A program made the position numbers and the translations under genes. This document shows, piece by piece, positions 18,473 to 27,859 of a stretch of DNA of 64,000 nucleotides; the stretch's first letter is position 1; each line of letters begins with the position of its first letter. This DNA comes from Aquimarina agarivorans. GTDB lineage: Bacteria; Bacteroidota; Bacteroidia; Flavobacteriales; Flavobacteriaceae. The stretch covers positions 1 through 64,000 of the forward strand of contig NZ_AFPB01000089.1 in assembly GCF_000218485.1 (NCBI RefSeq), read 5' to 3'. Under the pieces are notes generated by a model. It was not told where the DNA came from. It was given only the letters and a program-made list of their open reading frames with translations, and did not search any database.

Positions 18473-19444
18473 TTAAAACCTAATACCAGTTTTTATGGAA
18501 CCATAAATATGCCTTTCATTAGGAACAACTCTTTCAAATGTAAAAAAATAAGCCCCACTCAAGTAAAAGTGCTTCCATGATACAAAAATATTGTGGGAAA
18601 TATGTTGATCAAATACGCTTAATTTTTCAATTTTATGTATAGAATCTTCTCCAAAAATAGTACCCTGTGCTGTTGCATTAAAAGCATTTATTCTTCCCAA
18701 AAAACTGAGCTTATAAAATAACTCTATTTTTTTATCCTTTGGGGCTAGTATTTGATTGCCTTCGGCTACAGAAAAATGTAACTTTCGAAACCACCCCAAT
18801 CGGAATGCAATTTCTGATGATGCATCAATATATAAATTTCCTAATTGTCCTTTTGCAATTCCGTAAAAATTAAACCATTTTAATTGAGGAGTAAAATCAT
18901 AGATGAAGGCAGTATCAATATTAAAAAGAAACTGATTAGCCAGTTGAAAATCCCAACCTTCCAAAGTACTTTCATTTAAAATTTTGCTATGGAACCAATC
19001 TTGAATTTTCTCCGCACCCGATTGCTCACCCATTACCCCTATATGTACATTTGTTTTTAAAATTGACCTTGTATATGTGTTTGTAATGCCAACTCTACTA
19101 AATAAAATCCCTGCAAACGGACGATCAAACCTAAAAAGTCGTTTTTCTAAAATTTCACCTGAAATATTGCGGTTTGAAGGTGTAAAAGCCTCCTGTTTAA
19201 TCGCTAATGTATAAAAATGTGCACTACTTTTTTTAAAAAACTTGTGAGCGCCAATAAATCTATCAGACTTAAAATTGTAAGTTACCCCCACTCCAAAGGA
19301 AAAGAACTCGTCTGTTTTTTTCCACCCTACAAAAATATCGTTATCAGTAACAATACCAATATCTCTGGTAAATCCGGAATTTCTCTGACCAAAAAAAAAG
19401 CATGGAAATAGTACTGCAATACAGCAAATAAAATTTATTCTCAT
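18473..19444 (-). CDS. LpxR family (DUF2219) outer-membrane lipid A deacylase-like protein
   Basis: A 323-residue outer-membrane beta-barrel protein with a signal peptide (about 1-19). Features of the LpxR/DUF2219 family are visible: the opening NDIFVGWKKTDEFFSFGVGVTY, the RPFAG motif in the first third, and GVMGEQSGAEKIQDWFH (about 137-153). In Salmonella, LpxR removes the 3'-acyloxyacyl group of lipid A. Members in Bacteroidota are mostly uncharacterised, so the activity is inferred from family only. The alternation of aromatic and polar residues through the C-terminal half fits a 12-strand barrel, and the last residue is phenylalanine, as usual for outer-membrane barrels. Confidence 0.8.
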   Translation of the reverse strand: MRINFICCIAVLFPCFFFGQRNSGFTRDIGIVTDNDIFVGWKKTDEFFSFGVGVTYNFKSDRFIGAHKFFKKSSAHFYTLAIKQEAFTPSNRNISGEILEKRLFRFDRPFAGILFSRVGITNTYTRSILKTNVHIGVMGEQSGAEKIQDWFHSKILNESTLEGWDFQLANQFLFNIDTAFIYDFTPQLKWFNFYGIAKGQLGNLYIDASSEIAFRLGWFRKLHFSVAEGNQILAPKDKKIELFYKLSFLGRINAFNATAQGTIFGEDSIHKIEKLSVFDQHISHNIFVSWKHFYLSGAYFFTFERVVPNERHIYGSIKTGIRF

Positions 19445-19799
19445 TTATAATTAGTCCTTTTTATGACGGCTCAATACCTATAGGCGGCAAAAGTTGAATT
19501 GTATGAATTAGCCTAAATAGATATTTATGCTATTATCAGCATCAATAAAATTGCCTCATCCAAAAACTAAAATTTTGTATTAAATATTGCTATAATTATT
19601 AAGAATATTTTGTAGCGTTGTAACTGCTTGAGATACTGATTTCAAAAAAATTAAATCTATTATTCGATTCAATTTAAAAAATAAAGTACCAAATAATATA
19701 CGGGATTACAGAAATTATTGTGCTTCGTACCTTAAGCCCTAGTATTTATAAATTATCAGAAAAAAACTAAAGGTTATTAAATTCAAAGTATAAATACAT
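19445..19799. other. Gene-free region upstream of the LpxR-family gene
   Basis: No coding frame was recognised on either strand. It must contain the promoter of the LpxR-family gene (minus strand). No repeat or hairpin stood out. Confidence 0.45.
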
Positions 19800-21593
19800 T
19801 TATTGCCCTATCCAACCTCGCTTTTTTTCTTCAACTTTAGAACTGATTTTTAATTCAGGTGTTAAAATCGTATTTGGATTAGCTGCTAGCTTTACAGATA
19901 CATCTTTTTCAACTCCGTTACGGCTATATTTAATACTAACTTTTTTTCCAATTTTGTTTTGGTTCAAAGCATTCTTAAACTGCGTTAAGTTAGAAAACGG
20001 CTTGTTATCTAGGGAAATTATAATATCTCCTTTTTCCAAACCGCTTTCGTAAGCAGGTGTTCCTGGAATAGTATACGATACAATTTCTGCTAAATCTTTG
20101 TCATTAAAAGCTATTTCCGCACCTAAGTATGGAAGTTCAATAAAAGATATATTAATCCCCATGGACTCTAATATTTTTTGGAAATCAAATTCAGTATTTT
20201 TAATTATATAATCTTTGTAAAAATCGCTTGCAAAAAAATCTCCAGCATATTCTCTTAAAGTAGCGTAAATATTTTCATTGGTATAACCTTTATTAGTTTT
20301 ACCGTATTTAGTCCAGATTAGGCTTATAAAATCATCTAAACTTAAATTTTCTTTGTCCCTAAGTTTTAAATCTAATAATAAAGCAATAACAAATCCATGA
20401 TCTTCGTAAGGTATATATAAATTATGAGCATTAAGTGCGGTGTTATTTTCTAAATTACTTGCAAAATAGGCGCTCTTTTTACTCATTTCTAAGGTGTTGT
20501 TATATTTAAGCGCAGTTGATTTTATAACATCATTTAGTATATAAGAAACTTTTTCAAGATATTTATCTTCAGAAATAATTCTAGCTCTCACCATACTCAA
20601 TAATCCGTAGTATTTAGAAAATCCTTCTGAAAACCAATATTCAGACGTTTGTACGTTTTCTTGTAAATTGAACGGCTCAAGTGAAACTGGTCTTATTCTT
20701 GTTTTATTGTAGGTTTTTGCAAAAAGAGATAACATAGATTCTAGCACTTTTAACGTTCCTAACTCTGCAACAGAGTTGGAATTCAACAAAATAGAAGAGC
20801 TTTTATGTTCAATAGCCATATTTTGGTTATAGCCTTTAAAACTTAATATATACAAATACGTTCCATTACTAAAATCAGGATAACTTCCAAAAACTTTGTA
20901 CTGCTCCTTTATTGCTTCAGTAACCTTATTTAATAGTTCAGTAGCATAACCTTCACTACCTATTATAGCTATTTTTAATTCAAATTGTTTCCCACCAGAA
21001 TCTAAAGTTTTTTGTACTACATTAAAATTACCTGCAAAAATCGGAGAGTCCATAAAAGCATTTAAATTTTCTGCCTCGTAGATGTTTTCTCCAGAATCTT
21101 TTAACTGAGTGGCTATTTTCCATTTTAAATCATCTCTGGAATTAAACTTTAATTTAACAGGTCTGCTGGCTAATTTAGGAACATAAATAAAAGCTGACGG
21201 ATTATTTAAGATTACTTGGTCTTCAGAAAAATGAGAAAACACACCATCTCTAGTGTCACCAAATAATTTATAACTTATATTAATTTGACCTTTATGCTTT
21301 TCAACCAACCACTCACCTAATTTAGGTTGGGTAAATTTCAATTCTTTACCTGATTCATCAGTAATCCTGAAATTATAAATGTTTTGTGAAAATTGATAAA
21401 AACCAAAACTTCCTGGAGATTTTTTAGCCATTTTTAAAGTAACGTTTCCAGGTTGTAAATTACTGAATTTGGCTTTGATACTAGCTTCGTGATGTGCCAC
21501 ATTATCAAATGAAATTGAATAAATGTTTTTAACTTGCGAATAAGCAGTGATTACTGTAACAAGAATTAATATCAATGTAATATTAAACTTCAT
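19800..21593 (-). CDS. M61-like (glycyl aminopeptidase fold) protein with PDZ domain, zinc site lost
   Basis: A 597-residue exported protein: a signal peptide (about 1-19), an M61 N-terminal beta domain, an M61 catalytic-like domain and a C-terminal PDZ domain (about 505-580, PGTPAYESGLEKGDII). The neighbourhood of the M61 active site is clearly present, with IEHKSSSILLNS before it and TRIRPVSLEPF and WFSEGFSKYYG after it. The zinc-binding HExxH is replaced by SLFAK at 289-293 (DNA 20715-20729), so peptidase activity is not expected. It may act as a PDZ-based binding or chaperone protein in the periplasm. It is divergent from the tss operon with a 166-base gap; a link between the two is only possible. 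Confidence 0.8.
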   Translation of the reverse strand: MKFNITLILILVTVITAYSQVKNIYSISFDNVAHHEASIKAKFSNLQPGNVTLKMAKKSPGSFGFYQFSQNIYNFRITDESGKELKFTQPKLGEWLVEKHKGQINISYKLFGDTRDGVFSHFSEDQVILNNPSAFIYVPKLASRPVKLKFNSRDDLKWKIATQLKDSGENIYEAENLNAFMDSPIFAGNFNVVQKTLDSGGKQFELKIAIIGSEGYATELLNKVTEAIKEQYKVFGSYPDFSNGTYLYILSFKGYNQNMAIEHKSSSILLNSNSVAELGTLKVLESMLSLFAKTYNKTRIRPVSLEPFNLQENVQTSEYWFSEGFSKYYGLLSMVRARIISEDKYLEKVSYILNDVIKSTALKYNNTLEMSKKSAYFASNLENNTALNAHNLYIPYEDHGFVIALLLDLKLRDKENLSLDDFISLIWTKYGKTNKGYTNENIYATLREYAGDFFASDFYKDYIIKNTEFDFQKILESMGINISFIELPYLGAEIAFNDKDLAEIVSYTIPGTPAYESGLEKGDIIISLDNKPFSNLTQFKNALNQNKIGKKVSIKYSRNGVEKDVSVKLAANPNTILTPELKISSKVEEKKRGWIGQ

Positions 21594-21759
21594 AATTGAT
21601 AATATTTTTGATCTGCAAAACTACGATATTAATATAGATTTGCAAATAAATATTTAATTGATGCTCTTTAAAAGTAAGTATTTGAGTAATATATCGCAAT
21701 AAATGAATTACGATTGTAATTTTTTTTGTTATTTAGTCATTATAAATAATTTAACTTAA

Positions 21760-24207
21760 ATGATTCAATTTTCAAACCACCTGCAAAATGCTATTGATGT
21801 TGCCAAAGCTATAGCAAAAGAATATTATAACAAAGCTTATAGTCCGGCACACCTTTTAAAAGGCTTATTGCACAAAGATTCCGGCTTGAACGATTTTTTT
21901 AACTCTATAGGTGCAGATGTGTATTATATTGAAGAATGGTGTGACGTAAGAATTGAATCGTTACCAAAAGTTGCTTCCATTCCTCATAAAATTGAAGGGG
22001 ATAATAATGTAGAAGCCGTTTGGAACGAAGCACAAAATTTGATGCTCAAAATTGGTGGAAATAACCTTAACGAAACAGCTGCATTAATTGCTCTAAGTAC
22101 TCCAGGTGTAGGTTTTACTTATGAACAGCTAAAATCACTACCCTTACAGGCAAATGAAATTTTAAATGCGGTAACTTCCAATAGTACAAGTAAAGTTTTA
22201 AAAAAATCAGTTGGTTCCGGAAAAAGTGCAGATACCTCAATATTAGATCAATATTGTATAAATAAAAAAGAACAAGCTATAGAAGGAACGCTACAAAAGA
22301 TATTCGGAAGAGACGGCGAAATTAAAATGATTATAGAAATTTTAGGACGCTATTCTAAACCAAATGTATTGATTTTAGGAGAATCTGGCGTTGGAAAATC
22401 TGTATTGTTAGATGGTTTTGTAAACGCTATAGAAGTTAGTAACGTTCCTGAAAACTTAGCTAATGCCACAGTGTATGAATTAGACTTAGTTACATTAGTT
22501 TCAGGAGCGAGCTATAAAAGTGAAGTTGAAGACCGTTTAAAAAAGATCTTTTCGGCATTAAAAACCTTTGAAAAACCAATTTTACTAATTGATGATATTT
22601 CTGATATTACCGAAAAAGAGAATAACAATCAAGGCTTAATTAATATTGTTAAGGCTGAATTATCTAAAGGCGGAGTTACAATTATCGCAACCGCTACCAA
22701 TGATGCTTACAGAAAACATATCGAAATTCACCAAGGTTTATCCCGAAACTTCGAAATTATCAATCTTTTAGAGCCTTCAGAAGAAGATGCGCTCACTATG
22801 ATTTCGAATACCATTGACTATTATACTGATTTTCATAATCTAAAAATTGACGACACTTCTATTGCTGAAGCAATAAGATTGGCAAAACGTTTTTCTAAAG
22901 ACCGAAGTCTGCCTGATGCTGCTATCGATTTATTGGATCGTACCATGTCAGCTATAAGGTATATGTTATCTACCACAATTTCAAATATAGATTCACTTAA
23001 AGAAATTATTGAAGAAGAAAGAAGTAATGAAAACAGTCAAAATAAGTTGAGTGAACTGCGCTGGCAATGGTTCAATTTAAAAAACAAATTCAGTTACTTA
23101 CTATTCAGTGAATTAGATGAAGAAATAAATTTTGATGATGTAGATACCGTTGAAAAGGCGATAGAAAAAATTGAATCTGTTCTCGATAGATTTAAAGAGA
23201 TCAAAGAAAGTAAAAAAGAAGAAGTTACCAAAAGTGATATTTCGGCAACAATAGCTAATAAAACCGGGATCCCTGTCGGAAAATTACAAACCGATGAAAA
23301 AGAGCGTTTGCTTGCTATGGAATCGGTGTTACAACAGCGGGTTATTGGACAAGACCACGCCGTAAAAACAATTACCGATGCAATTTTAGAATCACGATCA
23401 GGATTAAGTAAAGCTGGTTTACCAGTTGGTTCTTTCTTTTTTACCGGACCCACCGGTACCGGAAAAACTGAACTAGCAAAATCATTAGCCGAATTTATGT
23501 TTCAAACCGAAGAAGCAATAATCAGGTTTGATATGTCAGAGTTTAAAGAAGAACATTCTGCGGCTCTTTTATATGGTGCGCCTCCTGGTTATGTGGGGTA
23601 TGAAGAAGGTGGTGTTTTAGTAAATAAAATTAGGGAAAAACCGTATTCCATTGTACTTTTTGATGAAATTGAAAAAGCACATCCATCTGTTTTTGATATC
23701 TTTCTTCAAATATTAGACGAAGGAAAATTGAGCGATCGATTAGGTAAAGTTGGTGACTTTTCTAACGCAGTAATTTTATTTACTTCAAATATTGGAAGCA
23801 ATAAAGTAATAGATTCGTTTAACCAAGGAATTGTTCCTGAATCTTCTGACCTTATGGAAATTATGGGTAACTATTTTAGACCTGAATTTTTGGGAAGACT
23901 TACAGAAATTGTACCTTTTGCGCCAATTTCTATTGACAATGTGGTTAAAATCTTCAACATTCAAATGAAAGATTTAAATAAATCATTGGAAAGACAAGGA
24001 ATTACATTAAATTTATCAGAAAATGCCAAAGAGCATTTAGCAAAAAAAGGATTTACTCCTAAATACGGTGCCAGACCACTACGTGGTGTTATCCGTACCG
24101 AATTAAGGTCTCCTCTTTCTAAAAAAATAATTATAGGAGAAATTTCTAAAGGAAGTATTATAAATCTGGATTTTAAAAAAGAAAAATTACATTGGGAATT
24201 TAAATAA
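21760..24207 (+). CDS. tssH: T6SS ATPase TssH/ClpV-like AAA+ unfoldase
   Basis: An 815-residue double-AAA+ Clp ATPase. A Clp N-terminal repeat domain (about 1-145) is followed by AAA-1 with Walker A GESGVGKS (207-214) and Walker B ILLIDDI. A middle coiled-coil domain (about 400-490) is shorter than in ClpB. AAA-2 has Walker A GPTGTGKT (563-570) and Walker B VLFDEIEKAH, then the ClpB-like D2 C-terminal domain. In type VI secretion this protein disassembles the contracted TssB/TssC sheath for reuse. The role is assigned mainly from the two sheath genes directly downstream (30- and 26-base gaps). ClpB is the alternative if only this protein is considered. Confidence 0.85.
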   Translation: MIQFSNHLQNAIDVAKAIAKEYYNKAYSPAHLLKGLLHKDSGLNDFFNSIGADVYYIEEWCDVRIESLPKVASIPHKIEGDNNVEAVWNEAQNLMLKIGGNNLNETAALIALSTPGVGFTYEQLKSLPLQANEILNAVTSNSTSKVLKKSVGSGKSADTSILDQYCINKKEQAIEGTLQKIFGRDGEIKMIIEILGRYSKPNVLILGESGVGKSVLLDGFVNAIEVSNVPENLANATVYELDLVTLVSGASYKSEVEDRLKKIFSALKTFEKPILLIDDISDITEKENNNQGLINIVKAELSKGGVTIIATATNDAYRKHIEIHQGLSRNFEIINLLEPSEEDALTMISNTIDYYTDFHNLKIDDTSIAEAIRLAKRFSKDRSLPDAAIDLLDRTMSAIRYMLSTTISNIDSLKEIIEEERSNENSQNKLSELRWQWFNLKNKFSYLLFSELDEEINFDDVDTVEKAIEKIESVLDRFKEIKESKKEEVTKSDISATIANKTGIPVGKLQTDEKERLLAMESVLQQRVIGQDHAVKTITDAILESRSGLSKAGLPVGSFFFTGPTGTGKTELAKSLAEFMFQTEEAIIRFDMSEFKEEHSAALLYGAPPGYVGYEEGGVLVNKIREKPYSIVLFDEIEKAHPSVFDIFLQILDEGKLSDRLGKVGDFSNAVILFTSNIGSNKVIDSFNQGIVPESSDLMEIMGNYFRPEFLGRLTEIVPFAPISIDNVVKIFNIQMKDLNKSLERQGITLNLSENAKEHLAKKGFTPKYGARPLRGVIRTELRSPLSKKIIIGEISKGSIINLDFKKEKLHWEFK

Positions 24208-24237
24208 ACTAACTTATATAATGCATTTAATTAGATT

Positions 24238-24681
24238 ATGGATAATTATTCATTAGGAGGATCTGAAGTAAAATCAGATAACGGAGAGGCAATTATAGAA
24301 ATTGGCCAAAACAAAACATTATTAGTTCAAAAACTTACACAAGATCCACCGGTAAAACCGGAAGTTGTAAAAGGCTTAAGTTCAATTGATGCTGTTTTTG
24401 AACATTTTAAACCCGAAATTGAGGTTACTCACGAAGACACTGATGGTGTGGAGAGTAAAGAAACGCTTAGGTTTAGTAATGTAGGCGATTTTACAAAAAA
24501 GGGAATTATAGAGCAAAGTGATTACTTAAAAAACCTTAATGCAGAAAAAGATCAGTACTTGAAGGTAGTAAAGCAATTAAAATCAAATAAAATTTTAAAA
24601 ATGGCTTTAGAAAATCCGGATGCTAAATCAGCACTCTTAGAGTCTATTCATTCATTATTAACCGAATTAAAAGAAAAGTAG
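24238..24681 (+). CDS. tssB: T6SS contractile sheath small subunit TssB
   Basis: A 147-residue protein that would pair with TssC to form the contractile sheath. The central motif GLSSIDAVFEHFKPEIEV (about 44-61), followed by LRFSNVGDFTKKGI, corresponds to the TssB pattern of a PxVE-type strand and F-x-x-l-x-DF. A helical C-terminus contains a KMALENPDAKSALLESIHSLL stretch like the chain-end helix of the family. It lies between the TssH-like ATPase and TssC with short gaps, consistent with one transcript. The sequence style is that of Bacteroidota T6SS subtype iii rather than the proteobacterial form. Confidence 0.85.
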   Translation: MDNYSLGGSEVKSDNGEAIIEIGQNKTLLVQKLTQDPPVKPEVVKGLSSIDAVFEHFKPEIEVTHEDTDGVESKETLRFSNVGDFTKKGIIEQSDYLKNLNAEKDQYLKVVKQLKSNKILKMALENPDAKSALLESIHSLLTELKEK

Positions 24682-24707
24682 TTCTTTTAAAAAAGCTATA
24701 AGAAATT

Positions 24708-26060
24708 ATGTGTGCATTAAAAAAACAGAGCCAATCGGTTACTATTGAAAATCCGGCTCAAAAATTAAAAGAAAACGAAGAAAAATTAGCTAAGTACGGT
24801 GGATTTGATCTTTTAGAATCTGCTATTGAGAATGTTCAGAATATGAACCCTCAACGTAAAGCACGAAAAAAAATATTTCTTTCAGAACAGTCTAAAAAAA
24901 ACGAGCGTGAAATGCTTGCCAAAACCTTAGAGATTTGGGCAGACGTGCTGTCTTCTTCTGATGATATTGCTGAAATGGCAAACAATTCAGAAGAACAATC
25001 TAAAGCGGCAGATGTTTCTCTTACCAAGAATTTAGGTAGTGTATTGGAAGAAACCAGAGATATGGAACAATCGTACCGCTCTATGGCTTTGTTCTATAAA
25101 AATACAGAAAGTCAAAAAATTAAAAACATCAACATTGTAAACGCGGAATTAGATCAACTTAAAGACTTAGACAACACACGCTTTATTGATGCTATTGAGG
25201 AAGAATTAATACAAGGTTACGACCGTTTAGATTTACGGGATAACTACGGTTTATTAGTAATTCCTGGTTATTTAGGTTCTAATAAAGTAGTTGAAAAATG
25301 GGCGAAAATTGCGCATAAAAATAAGGTAATGATGGTTACCGATTTTGAGCATTTAGATGAACCTGACGATGTGATGGAAATGTTTGAACTAGCTAATCTT
25401 ACTGGTGGTGATGATTACCGATCTAACGTAATTATGGCTTGTAACTGGTTAGTTGGTCGTGGTAAGTATGATGAAGTTGGTGAAGATGAAGATTTATACG
25501 TTCCACCTTCAAGCGCACTTGCAGGTAAAATTTACCAGACGTTGATGTCTCAGGTAACTGCGGGTAAAAAGTTTGGTGGGATCAATGAAGTAGATGGTGT
25601 TCGTTTCGACCTTAAAAAAGGAGAAGTATCTCAGCTTGAAAAAATGGGATTAGTGCCTATGGTGAACGAATACGGTAAAGTGATGGCATTTTCAGCTAAA
25701 ACTTTGTTTAATGGTGATAATTTAGGGTTGCAAACATATTCAGTAGTTCGGGTATTTGACTACGTTACTAAAGTGTTAATGGACTTTTTAAACCGAAGAG
25801 CCTTTGAAAACTTTAACGCTAAAACCCGTAAAGAATTAATGAGTCAAATCGTGAAGTTTTTAGATGGTATTACTGGTCCAGATAAATTAATCGAAGATTT
25901 TTCTATAAAGCGTTTTGAGCAAGATCCAAAACAAAAAGATCGAATTTTATTGGATATTCATATGAAACCTTACTTCCCAGCCAAAAACTTTATGATCAAA
26001 TTGGATGGTCAAAAAGGTGATGACGGTACCGAATGGGGTACCGATTATGAGCAGCAGTAG
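24708..26060 (+). CDS. tssC: T6SS contractile sheath large subunit TssC (DUF5458, subtype iii)
   Basis: A 450-residue large sheath subunit. It shows the Bacteroidota TssC/DUF5458 pattern: an N-terminal helical handle (about 20-130), YGLLVIPGYLGSNKVVEKW (about 184-202), VMMVTDFEHL, NVIMACNWLVGRGKY (about 244-258), and a C-terminal domain with FDYVTKVLMDFLNRRAFENF and an acidic tail ending GTEWGTDYEQQ. Together with TssB it would form the cytoplasmic tube that contracts to fire a T6SS. No Hcp, VgrG, baseplate (TssE/F/G/K) or membrane-complex (TssN-R) gene is near it; a terminator follows at once. The rest of the machine, if present, is elsewhere. Confidence 0.9.
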   Translation: MCALKKQSQSVTIENPAQKLKENEEKLAKYGGFDLLESAIENVQNMNPQRKARKKIFLSEQSKKNEREMLAKTLEIWADVLSSSDDIAEMANNSEEQSKAADVSLTKNLGSVLEETRDMEQSYRSMALFYKNTESQKIKNINIVNAELDQLKDLDNTRFIDAIEEELIQGYDRLDLRDNYGLLVIPGYLGSNKVVEKWAKIAHKNKVMMVTDFEHLDEPDDVMEMFELANLTGGDDYRSNVIMACNWLVGRGKYDEVGEDEDLYVPPSSALAGKIYQTLMSQVTAGKKFGGINEVDGVRFDLKKGEVSQLEKMGLVPMVNEYGKVMAFSAKTLFNGDNLGLQTYSVVRVFDYVTKVLMDFLNRRAFENFNAKTRKELMSQIVKFLDGITGPDKLIEDFSIKRFEQDPKQKDRILLDIHMKPYFPAKNFMIKLDGQKGDDGTEWGTDYEQQ

Positions 26061-26084
26061 GTTGTTTAAAATGCAGTATATTTT

Positions 26085-26116
26085 AAAATCCGCTTAGTTT
26101 TCGCTAGGTGGATTTT
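26085..26116 (+). terminator. Terminator ending the tssHBC operon
   Basis: AAAATCCGCTTAG pairs with CTAGGTGGATTTT (13-bp stem with two wobbles; loop TTTTCG), followed by a T run. It lies 25 bases past the tssC stop. Confidence 0.8.
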
Positions 26117-26167
26117 TTAGTTTAAAATCAATATAGGTAATTCCCTGTAAAATTGGTAGTTAATCAG

Positions 26168-27712
26168 CTACCTCACTTTTAATTTTGCTTTCTCTCTTAT
26201 AATTTCGCCAATAGGCCGATCTTCAATATTACTCTGTAACCACGATAAAATGTCCAAATATAAAAATGCACGTTTCTCGTAAGGATGATTTTCATATTTT
26301 TTTAATCGATCGTAAAGCTTTTTAAATTCTTCTTTAATTTTTAAAGGATTTACATTTTCAAGATTTCTTAAAAACTTAATCATCTCCTTTTGTACTGCAT
26401 ATAAATCATCCATTTTAATTAAAAACTTATAGGTATTTTGCAATTGCGTGTCTAAATGTAAATCCATTCTTGCTTCATAATGGGCTATTAAGCTTAGTAC
26501 CCTTGAAAAGCAAAGTAAATCTTCGCGCATTTTTAAAGATTTGTTTTCTATAATTTTATTCAAATATTCAATACACTTTTCATGATCTTCCATACCAAAA
26601 TACAAACATGCTATTTTGTAATAAAAAACCATAATATGGTGTCCATCAATATGATTTTTATGATGCGCCAGCCCTTCTAAAATTTCAGTGACTAGTGATA
26701 AACCATCTTTAAAAGTACCTTCGCTAAAATGAAGGTTAAGTTTGTTTGTATTAATGTACAAAAAGCTAAGTGCTACGGTATTTTCATGCTGGGGAAATCC
26801 ATCAGAATGTACCATTTTTTCCAACCCAATTAATTTTGATCTAAGCGTCGCACTATCTTTAATGAGGAATAAAGATTCCATCAAGTAATTATTTCCTTTT
26901 AAAAAGAAAACAGGGTTAACGGCTATCATTTTTGGTTCTTCAAAAAAAAGATCCACCCATTTTTTAGAGTATTTGTAACACGATAAGAAATCTTGGGTCA
27001 TAAAACTATACCACAAATGTGCCTTATAAAGCCATAATTTTTCTCTAAACCCCAGTAATTCCCAGTCATAATGTGGTAACCTTCCTTGAAAATACGTTCT
27101 TAAAAACTCATGCTCTTTATCATTTTTTACATAACCCGTTTTAAGCATTAATCCATAAAGCTGTAATGATAAATTAGATAATCGACTAGCGATTACATTT
27201 TTCATACTTAATTTTTTTGCCTGAATAGCTAGTTCATCCGCTCTGGATGAAATACTACGGGTAATATATTGTGTTTCTATTATTTTTTCAAGCTCAACAA
27301 TTTCATAGGCCAAATTATTTTCTTCAATATCAATCGCCGAAATTTTGGCTTTATCTAAAATTTTTAAACTTTGCCTGTACAATCCTTTATGATATAAAAT
27401 AGTTGCAAAATCCAACTGTTCCCTAATTTTCATACGCAAATTTTTATGCACAGGATTTAACCGAAGACTAATCAGTATTTGTTTATACAAATGCGCTTTC
27501 AAATTGGATAATTGTTGTTTTGTAACAATACCTTTAGTGATAATTTGAGCTTCGTCAAGCTTTTCGGACTTATCCAAATAATTAAATAAATTCAAAAACT
27601 TGGAGTCATTATTCCCGCCTAAGCGTCCAACATATACTTTAAATTGACGCTTTTCGGACTTGGTTAATGATTTTACCAATATAAATAAGGGATCTTTTAG
27701 TTCATTAGTCAT
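26168..27712 (-). CDS. Conserved hypothetical, all-helical (TPR-like) protein
   Basis: A 514-residue cytoplasmic protein without a signal peptide or membrane segment. The opening ELKDPLFILVKSLTKSEKRQFKVYVGR and the helical pattern throughout match a conserved Flavobacteriia protein that I recognise only as an uncharacterised family. Paired helices such as GLYRQSLKILDKAKISAIDIEEN and DHEKCIEYLNKIIEN look like degenerate tetratricopeptide repeats, implying a protein-interaction scaffold. It is divergent from leuA with a shared 147-base promoter region and convergent with tssC. I see no enzymatic motif and assign no function. Confidence 0.75.
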   Translation of the reverse strand: MTNELKDPLFILVKSLTKSEKRQFKVYVGRLGGNNDSKFLNLFNYLDKSEKLDEAQIITKGIVTKQQLSNLKAHLYKQILISLRLNPVHKNLRMKIREQLDFATILYHKGLYRQSLKILDKAKISAIDIEENNLAYEIVELEKIIETQYITRSISSRADELAIQAKKLSMKNVIASRLSNLSLQLYGLMLKTGYVKNDKEHEFLRTYFQGRLPHYDWELLGFREKLWLYKAHLWYSFMTQDFLSCYKYSKKWVDLFFEEPKMIAVNPVFFLKGNNYLMESLFLIKDSATLRSKLIGLEKMVHSDGFPQHENTVALSFLYINTNKLNLHFSEGTFKDGLSLVTEILEGLAHHKNHIDGHHIMVFYYKIACLYFGMEDHEKCIEYLNKIIENKSLKMREDLLCFSRVLSLIAHYEARMDLHLDTQLQNTYKFLIKMDDLYAVQKEMIKFLRNLENVNPLKIKEEFKKLYDRLKKYENHPYEKRAFLYLDILSWLQSNIEDRPIGEIIREKAKLKVR

Positions 27713-27801
27713 TGTAAGAAAACAAGGGTTAATCCCTTTTAAAATAAGGGTTCGTGGTAATTATTAAAACATTTACCGTTGTAAGTGATTTACAAAAATA
27801 G

Positions 27802-27832
27802 CAAACATACCGTTTATAAAAATATACATTTG
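27802..27832. promoter_or_regulatory. Divergent -7 elements for leuA (+) and the helical protein gene (-)
   Basis: TACATTTG at 27825-27832 on the plus strand and TATGTTTG on the minus strand (27802-27809) both match the Bacteroidota -7 element TAnnTTTG. They point away from each other toward the two divergent genes. No good -33 TTTG was found for either, so these are candidates only. Confidence 0.45.
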
Positions 27833-27859
27833 ATATGAATGTTAAAAGTAAAATAACCG

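Noticed and set aside
21760-24207. Plain ClpB disaggregase
   Set aside because: Not excluded by the ATPase alone, but the middle domain is short and tssB-tssC follow at once, so the T6SS TssH role is favoured.
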